Below are positions 5,021 through 8,981 of a stretch of 8,981 nucleotides of DNA, one piece after another. A program made the position numbers and the translations under genes. The stretch covers positions 1-8,981 of the forward strand of contig JAJUIM010000061.1 of assembly GCA_029267645.1 (NCBI GenBank), read 5' to 3'. The stretch comes from Microbacterium sp. (lineage in GTDB: Bacteria > Actinomycetota > Actinomycetes > Actinomycetales > Microbacteriaceae). A model generated the notes under the pieces. The model ran no database searches. It was given only the letters and a program-made list of their open reading frames with translations, and was not told where the DNA came from. How positions within the stretch are numbered: position 1 is the stretch's first letter; each line of letters starts with the position of its first letter.

Positions 5021-6835
5021 TCAGACGAGCGACTCGCGCCACGCCCTGTGCAGCTGCGCGAACTTGCCCGTGCCCGCCGTCAGCTCGGCCGGCGTGCCGT
5101 CCTCGATGATCCGCCCGTGCTCCATGACGAGCACGCGGTCGGCGATCTCGACGGTCGACAGGCGGTGCGCGATGATGATCGCCGTGCGGTCGGCGAGTAG
5201 CGTCTGCAGCGCCTCCTGGATCATCCGCTCCGACGGGATGTCGAGCGACGCCGTCGCCTCGTCGAGGATCAGCACTGCGGGATCCGCGAGGAACGCGCGC
5301 GCGAACGAGACGAGCTGCCGCTGCCCCGCCGAGACGCGGCCGCCGCGCTTGTTCACGTCGGTGTCGTAGCCGTCGGGCAGCTGCTCGATGAACTCGTGCG
5401 CGCCCACCGCCTTCGCGGCCGCGACGATCTCGTCCATCGACGCGTCGGGGCGCCCGAGCGCGATGTTGTCGGCGACGGATCCGCTGAAGAGGTACGCCTC
5501 CTGCGTCACCATGACGATTGCGCGCCGCAGGTCCTCCGGGGCGAGGTCGCGCAGGTCGACGCCGTCGAGCAGCACGCGGCCGCTCGTGGGGTCGTAGAAG
5601 CGCGACAGCAGCTTCGCGAGCGTCGACTTGCCGGCGCCCGTGGTGCCGACAAGCGCGACCGTCTGCGCCTCGGGGATGTCGAGCCGGAAGTCGGGCAGGA
5701 TCGTGCGCCCCTCGCCGTAGCCGAACGTCACGTCGTCGAAGCGCAGATGGCCGCGCGCATCCTTCAGCGCGACGGGCTCGGCCGGGTCGGCGACCGAGGG
5801 CCGCTCCTCCAGCACGCCCGACACCTTCTCGAGCGCCGCCGACGCCGCCTGGAACGAGTTCACGAACATCGCGACCTCCTGCAGCGGCGCGAAGAAGTTG
5901 CGCACGTACAACACGGCCGACAGCAGCAGGCCGACCGAGAACTCGCCCCACGTGATCCGCACGCCGCCCCACAGCACGACGGCGCCGATCGCGATCGCCG
6001 AGATCGCCATGAGCGCGGGCTCGAACGTGCCGAAGAGGCGGATGACCTTCATGTTGGCGTTGCGGTAGTCCCACGTGAGCGCGCCGAACGTCTTCTCGTT
6101 GCGGGGCTCGGTGCGGAACGCCTTGCCCGCGCGGATCCCCGTCATCGTCTCGACGAACTTCACGATCACCTGCGCACTGATGACGCGCGTCGCGCGGTAG
6201 GCGAGCTGCGAGCGCGTGTAGAACCAGCGCATGAGCACCGCGAGCGGCACGAGCGCGACGACGATCACGAGGCCCGACTGGAAATCGACGAGCAGCAGCG
6301 CGATGAAGGTGAAGACGCCGTATAGCACGCCGTTGACGAGCTGCGTGAGGCCGCCGTTGAGCAGCTCGCGGATCGTGTCGAGGTCGCTCGTCTGGCGCGA
6401 GATGATGCGGCCCGACGTGTAGGTCTCGTGGAACTCGAGGCTGAGGCGCTGCGTGTGGCGGAACACCCGCGTGCGCAGGTCGAGCAGCACGCTCTGGGTG
6501 ACCTGCGCTGCGAGGATGTCGTACCAGGCGAGCAGCGCCGCGCCCGCGATCGCCGTGGCCGCGTAGGCGCCCGCCACGAGCCATGTGGGGCCCCAGTCGG
6601 CGCCGTCGAGCACCGCCGGCAGCGCCGCGTTCAGGCCGAGGCCCAGCAGGGCCGGCCCGAGCACGCGCACGCCGGTCTGCGCGACGACGACGATCGCGGT
6701 GAGGATCACGCGCCACTTCAGCGGCGCGAGCAGCGACAGCAGCAGCCGCCACGACCGCCGCTGGATCGCCTTGCTCTCGGCCTTCGTGTAGTCGTTGCGG
6801 TCCTCGCCCGCGACGCCCTGGACGGATCCGCTCAT
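5021..6835 (-). CDS. ABC exporter half-transporter, subunit with the intact catalytic site
   Basis: This is the second half of a heterodimeric type IV ABC exporter (multidrug/lipid exporter family), 604 residues. Six hydrophobic segments lie at about 43-66, 85-107, 162-182, 186-206, 271-292 and 297-317, followed by a nucleotide-binding domain. Walker A is GTTGAGKST (397-405, K403), the Q-loop Gln is Q445, Walker B is VLILDEA with D525 and catalytic E526, and the H-loop is H557. The signature motif is altered: VSAGQ at 501-505 in place of LSGGQ. The ATG at 6835 overlaps the upstream subunit's stop in an ATGA (6832-6835), and GGAGGAGG at 6843-6850, inside the end of that gene, is its ribosome binding site. 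Translational coupling and paired assembly are therefore likely. Substrate and direction beyond export cannot be read from the sequence. Transcription ends at the 4974-5008 hairpin. Confidence 0.95.
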   Translation of the reverse strand: MSGSVQGVAGEDRNDYTKAESKAIQRRSWRLLLSLLAPLKWRVILTAIVVVAQTGVRVLGPALLGLGLNAALPAVLDGADWGPTWLVAGAYAATAIAGAALLAWYDILAAQVTQSVLLDLRTRVFRHTQRLSLEFHETYTSGRIISRQTSDLDTIRELLNGGLTQLVNGVLYGVFTFIALLLVDFQSGLVIVVALVPLAVLMRWFYTRSQLAYRATRVISAQVIVKFVETMTGIRAGKAFRTEPRNEKTFGALTWDYRNANMKVIRLFGTFEPALMAISAIAIGAVVLWGGVRITWGEFSVGLLLSAVLYVRNFFAPLQEVAMFVNSFQAASAALEKVSGVLEERPSVADPAEPVALKDARGHLRFDDVTFGYGEGRTILPDFRLDIPEAQTVALVGTTGAGKSTLAKLLSRFYDPTSGRVLLDGVDLRDLAPEDLRRAIVMVTQEAYLFSGSVADNIALGRPDASMDEIVAAAKAVGAHEFIEQLPDGYDTDVNKRGGRVSAGQRQLVSFARAFLADPAVLILDEATASLDIPSERMIQEALQTLLADRTAIIIAHRLSTVEIADRVLVMEHGRIIEDGTPAELTAGTGKFAQLHRAWRESLV

Positions 6836-8694
6836 CGCGACACCTCCTCCTGGTCGTCGAGGCCGCGGGCCGGGTCCATGCGCTGCGCGCTGTCCTCGCG
6901 GTCCTCCTCTTCGAGACTCGACAGCACCGAGCGGTAGCTCGTCGACGTCGCCATGAGCTCGCTGTGCGTGCCGACGGCCGCGATGCGCCCGTCCTCGAGC
7001 AGCGCGACGCGGTCGGCGAGCGCGACGGTCGAGGGCCGGTGCGCGACGATGAGCGCCGTCGTTCCCTCGAGCACGCGGCGAAGCTCGACCTGCACCTTCT
7101 CCTCCGTGTTGACGTCGAGCGCCGAGAGCGGGTCGTCCATGACGATGACGCGCGGCCGGGCGGCGACGGCGCGAGCGAGCGCGAGGCGCTGCCGCTGCCC
7201 GCCCGAGAGGCTCATGCCCTCCTCGCCGATCATCGTGTCGGGGCCATCCGGCAGGTCGTCGACGAAGCCGGCCTGCGCGACTGCGAGGGCCTCGCGCATG
7301 ACGCGGTCGGCCTCCTCCGAGAGCATGTCGAGGTCGTCGCGCCCCAGCAGCACGTTCTCGCGCACCGACGCCGAGAACAGCGTCGCGTCCTCGAACGCGG
7401 TCGCGATATGCGTGCGCAGCTCGACGAGCGACAGGTCGCGCACGTCGACGCCGTCGATCGTCACGCGGCCCGCCGTCACGTCGTACAGGCGCGTCGGCAG
7501 CGTCGTGAGGGTCGTCTTCCCCGATCCCGTGAGGCCCACGAGGGCCATGGTCTCGCCCGGCACGAGCGCGAGATCGATGCCGTCGAGCAGGTCGCGCTCG
7601 TGGTCGCGCGCGTCCTGGTACCGGAAGTGCACGCCCTCGAACGCGAGCGCGCCGCGCGGCTCGGCGATCGTCTTGGGCTCCGCCGGGTCGGTGATCGTGT
7701 CGACCGCGTCGAACACCTCGAAGACGCGGTCGGTCGACGTGCGCGCGTCGAGCATGAACGAGAAGAGGAAGCCGATCGACTCGATCGGCCACCGCAGAAT
7801 CGTCGCCATGGCGAAGAACGCGAACAGCTGCGAGACGGCGATCTGCCCGTCGGCCGTGAGCCAGATGCCGACCGCGAGGCACGCCGCGAAGGCGAGTTCG
7901 GGCATGAGCACGAGCGTGAAGTCGACGCCCGCGATCGCCCGCGCCTTGCGCATCTCGGTGCCGCGCAGCGACTCGGCCTGGCGCGTAAAGCGGCCGAGCG
8001 CGTGCGAGCCGCGGCCGAAGGCCTTGAGGACGCGGATCCCGTGCACGCTCTCCTCGACGCTCGTGGCGATGTCGCCCTGCTGGTCCTGGCTCTTGCGGGC
8101 GAGCGTGCCGTAGGTGTCCTCGAAGCGGTACGCGTGGATCCACAGCGGGATGCCCGAGACGACGAAGATCGTGCCGAGCAGCCAGTGCCACTGGAAAAGC
8201 ATGACCGAGCCGATGACGACCGTGATGAGGTTGACGACGAGCATGATGAGGCCGAACGCCATCCAGCGGCGGATGAGGCCGATGTCCTGCATCATGCGGC
8301 TCAGCAGCTGCCCGCCCTGCCAGCGGTCGTGGAACTCGATCGGCAGCTTCTGCAGGCGGTTATAGAACGCCGTGCGCACGTTGTACTCGATCGCCGTCGC
8401 GGGGGCGAGCACGAGCCAGCGGCGCAGCCACACGAGGCCCGCCTCGACGAGGCCCAGCACGAGCACGGCGACGGCGCCCCACACGACGGCCGACGTCGCG
8501 CCGCTCGCGATGGGCCCGCCGACGATCCATTCGAGGGCGGTGGGGATGAGGAGCGCGACGATCGACGCGCCGAGCGCCGACAGACCGCCGAGCAGGATCC
8601 GCGGGAAATCCTTCTTGGCGAACGGCGCGAGGCGCATCAGGGCACGGTGGAGCGGAAGGCGCGGCGAAGCGCCGGAGGTTTCGGGGTCAGACAT
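6832..8694 (-). CDS. ABC exporter half-transporter, subunit with the degenerate ATP site
   Basis: First gene of the exporter pair, 620 residues. Membrane segments lie at about 33-56, 68-90, 145-167, 169-189, 256-279 and 286-314, followed by a nucleotide-binding domain. Walker A is GLTGSGKTT (387-395, K393) and the signature is canonical LSGGQ (496-500). The H-loop His (H552, in VAHRPST) is kept. Walker B reads [13 protein letters not shown]520 is the Mg-binding Asp, but D521 replaces the catalytic Glu. The Q-loop position carries E435 (AFEDATLF). The C-terminal 27 residues are acidic. These changes mark the subunit contributing Walker motifs to the degenerate site of a heterodimer, as in TM287 or BmrC. 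The start at 8694 has GAGG 6 nt upstream. It lies downstream of purH, separated by 91 nt and a terminator, and no clear promoter was recognised. It is co-transcribed with the downstream subunit. Confidence 0.95.
   Translation of the reverse strand: MSDPETSGASPRLPLHRALMRLAPFAKKDFPRILLGGLSALGASIVALLIPTALEWIVGGPIASGATSAVVWGAVAVLVLGLVEAGLVWLRRWLVLAPATAIEYNVRTAFYNRLQKLPIEFHDRWQGGQLLSRMMQDIGLIRRWMAFGLIMLVVNLITVVIGSVMLFQWHWLLGTIFVVSGIPLWIHAYRFEDTYGTLARKSQDQQGDIATSVEESVHGIRVLKAFGRGSHALGRFTRQAESLRGTEMRKARAIAGVDFTLVLMPELAFAACLAVGIWLTADGQIAVSQLFAFFAMATILRWPIESIGFLFSFMLDARTSTDRVFEVFDAVDTITDPAEPKTIAEPRGALAFEGVHFRYQDARDHERDLLDGIDLALVPGETMALVGLTGSGKTTLTTLPTRLYDVTAGRVTIDGVDVRDLSLVELRTHIATAFEDATLFSASVRENVLLGRDDLDMLSEEADRVMREALAVAQAGFVDDLPDGPDTMIGEEGMSLSGGQRQRLALARAVAARPRVIVMDDPLSALDVNTEEKVQVELRRVLEGTTALIVAHRPSTVALADRVALLEDGRIAAVGTHSELMATSTSYRSVLSSLEEEDREDSAQRMDPARGLDDQEEVSR
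6843..6850 (-). promoter_or_regulatory. Ribosome binding site of the downstream ABC subunit, inside the upstream coding sequence
   Basis: GGAGGAGG on the minus strand is 7 nt upstream of the ATG at 6835. It is embedded in the Gln-Glu-Glu-Val codons that end the upstream subunit. With the 4-nt ATGA overlap, it supports coupled or re-initiated translation of the two exporter halves. Confidence 0.8.
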
Positions 8695-8731
8695 CTCAGC
8701 CTCGAGAATCGGTTCACGGCCGCGAAATACG

Positions 8732-8767
8732 GCAGCCCTCCAGCCTAGAGCATGGCTGGAGGGCTGC
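8732..8767 (-). terminator. Rho-independent terminator downstream of purH
   Basis: Perfect 14-bp arms, GCAGCCCTCCAGCC at 8732-8745 and GGCTGGAGGGCTGC at 8754-8767, enclose an 8-nt loop. It lies 18 nt after the purH stop on the minus strand. It is followed on that strand by CGTATTTCG, a weak T-tract. It separates purH from the ABC exporter genes, although read-through cannot be excluded because no obvious promoter is visible between the hairpin and 8694. Confidence 0.82.
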
Positions 8768-8785
8768 TGTTGCCGATCGGCGGGA

Positions 8786-8981
8786 TCAGTGGAAGAAGTG
8801 GCGCTCTCCCGTGAAGTACATACTGACGCCGCGCGCCTTGGCGAGCTCGATCGTCTCCTCGTCGCGGACGGATCCGCCCGGCTGGATGATGACCTTCACG
8901 CCCGCGTCCATGAGCACCTCGGGCCCGTCGGAGAAGGGGAAGAACGCGTCGGAGGCCGCGATGGCGCCCTGCACGCGGTCG
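8786..8981 (-). CDS. purH: PurH, bifunctional AICAR formyltransferase/IMP cyclohydrolase, C-terminal end only
   Basis: PurH carries out the last two steps of IMP synthesis: formylation of AICAR with 10-formyl-tetrahydrofolate, then ring closure. Only the last 64 residues are in the window; the gene enters from the right edge on the minus strand and stops at 8786. The visible part lies in the AICAR transformylase domain. [11 protein letters not shown] and [12 protein letters not shown], followed by the terminal FTGERHFFH, are the typical end of this family, which almost always finishes in a RHF-H motif. There is no sign of frameshift or truncation. A terminator follows at 8732-8767. Purine synthesis has no evident functional link to the exporter genes downstream. 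Confidence 0.95.
   Translation of the reverse strand, partial: DRVQGAIAASDAFFPFSDGPEVLMDAGVKVIIQPGGSVRDEETIELAKARGVSMYFTGERHFFH

Noticed and set aside
6836..8191. Apparent 452-residue N-terminal extension of the downstream ABC subunit
   Set aside because: The open frame continues upstream only as an out-of-frame reading of the other subunit. The ATG at 6835 has a strong ribosome binding site and the ATGA overlap.
6964..8748. A 594-codon open frame on the plus strand opposite the upstream ABC subunit
   Set aside because: The product is Arg/Glu/His-rich without any recognisable fold, and the minus strand carries all ABC motifs in order.

Overview
The window is a chromosomal segment of a high-GC Gram-positive actinobacterium, most likely Microbacteriaceae or close Micrococcales. 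The base composition is roughly 70% G+C, third codon positions are almost all G or C, there are GTG starts, and two genes show the -10-to-ATG spacing of leaderless transcripts. The protein families fit this too. The exact genus is an inference.

Layout from left to right. (1) Positions 1-1373, minus: a flotillin/SPFH protein, complete at the N-terminus and cut off near its C-terminus by the window edge. (2) 1538-1903, plus: a four-helix DUF2568 (YrdB-like) membrane protein, divergent from the flotillin. (3) 1911-2690, minus: glucosamine-6-phosphate deaminase NagB, converging on the DUF2568 gene with a 7-nt gap. (4) 2864-4396, plus: a membrane-anchored L,D-transpeptidase with two peptidoglycan-binding-like repeats, divergent from nagB across 173 bp that hold an imperfect inverted repeat. 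(5) 4450-4902, plus: a small GNAT acetyltransferase. (6) 4903-5020: two hairpins, one a strong bidirectional terminator. (7) 5021-8694, minus: two overlapping genes for a heterodimeric ABC exporter, upstream subunit at 6832-8694 and downstream subunit at 5021-6835. (8) 8732-8767: a terminator for the last gene. (9) 8786-8981, minus: the C-terminal 64 residues of PurH.

Several genes concern the cell envelope: the flotillin organises membrane, the L,D-transpeptidase cross-links peptidoglycan, and NagB controls flux of amino sugars into or out of wall precursors. The ABC pair is the most informative unit. The upstream subunit has Asp in place of the catalytic Glu and Glu in place of the Q-loop Gln, while the downstream subunit has an altered signature motif (SAGQ). 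Together these give one degenerate and one consensus ATP site, as in known heterodimeric exporters.

I found no mobile elements, CRISPR arrays, rRNA or tRNA genes, phage genes or defence genes. No stretch longer than 300 bases lacks a gene. I see no wholly new system. The points worth a second look are regulatory or structural: the leaderless starts, the nagB/transpeptidase operator candidate, the Gly-Ser codon-pair bias, and the asymmetric ABC pair.
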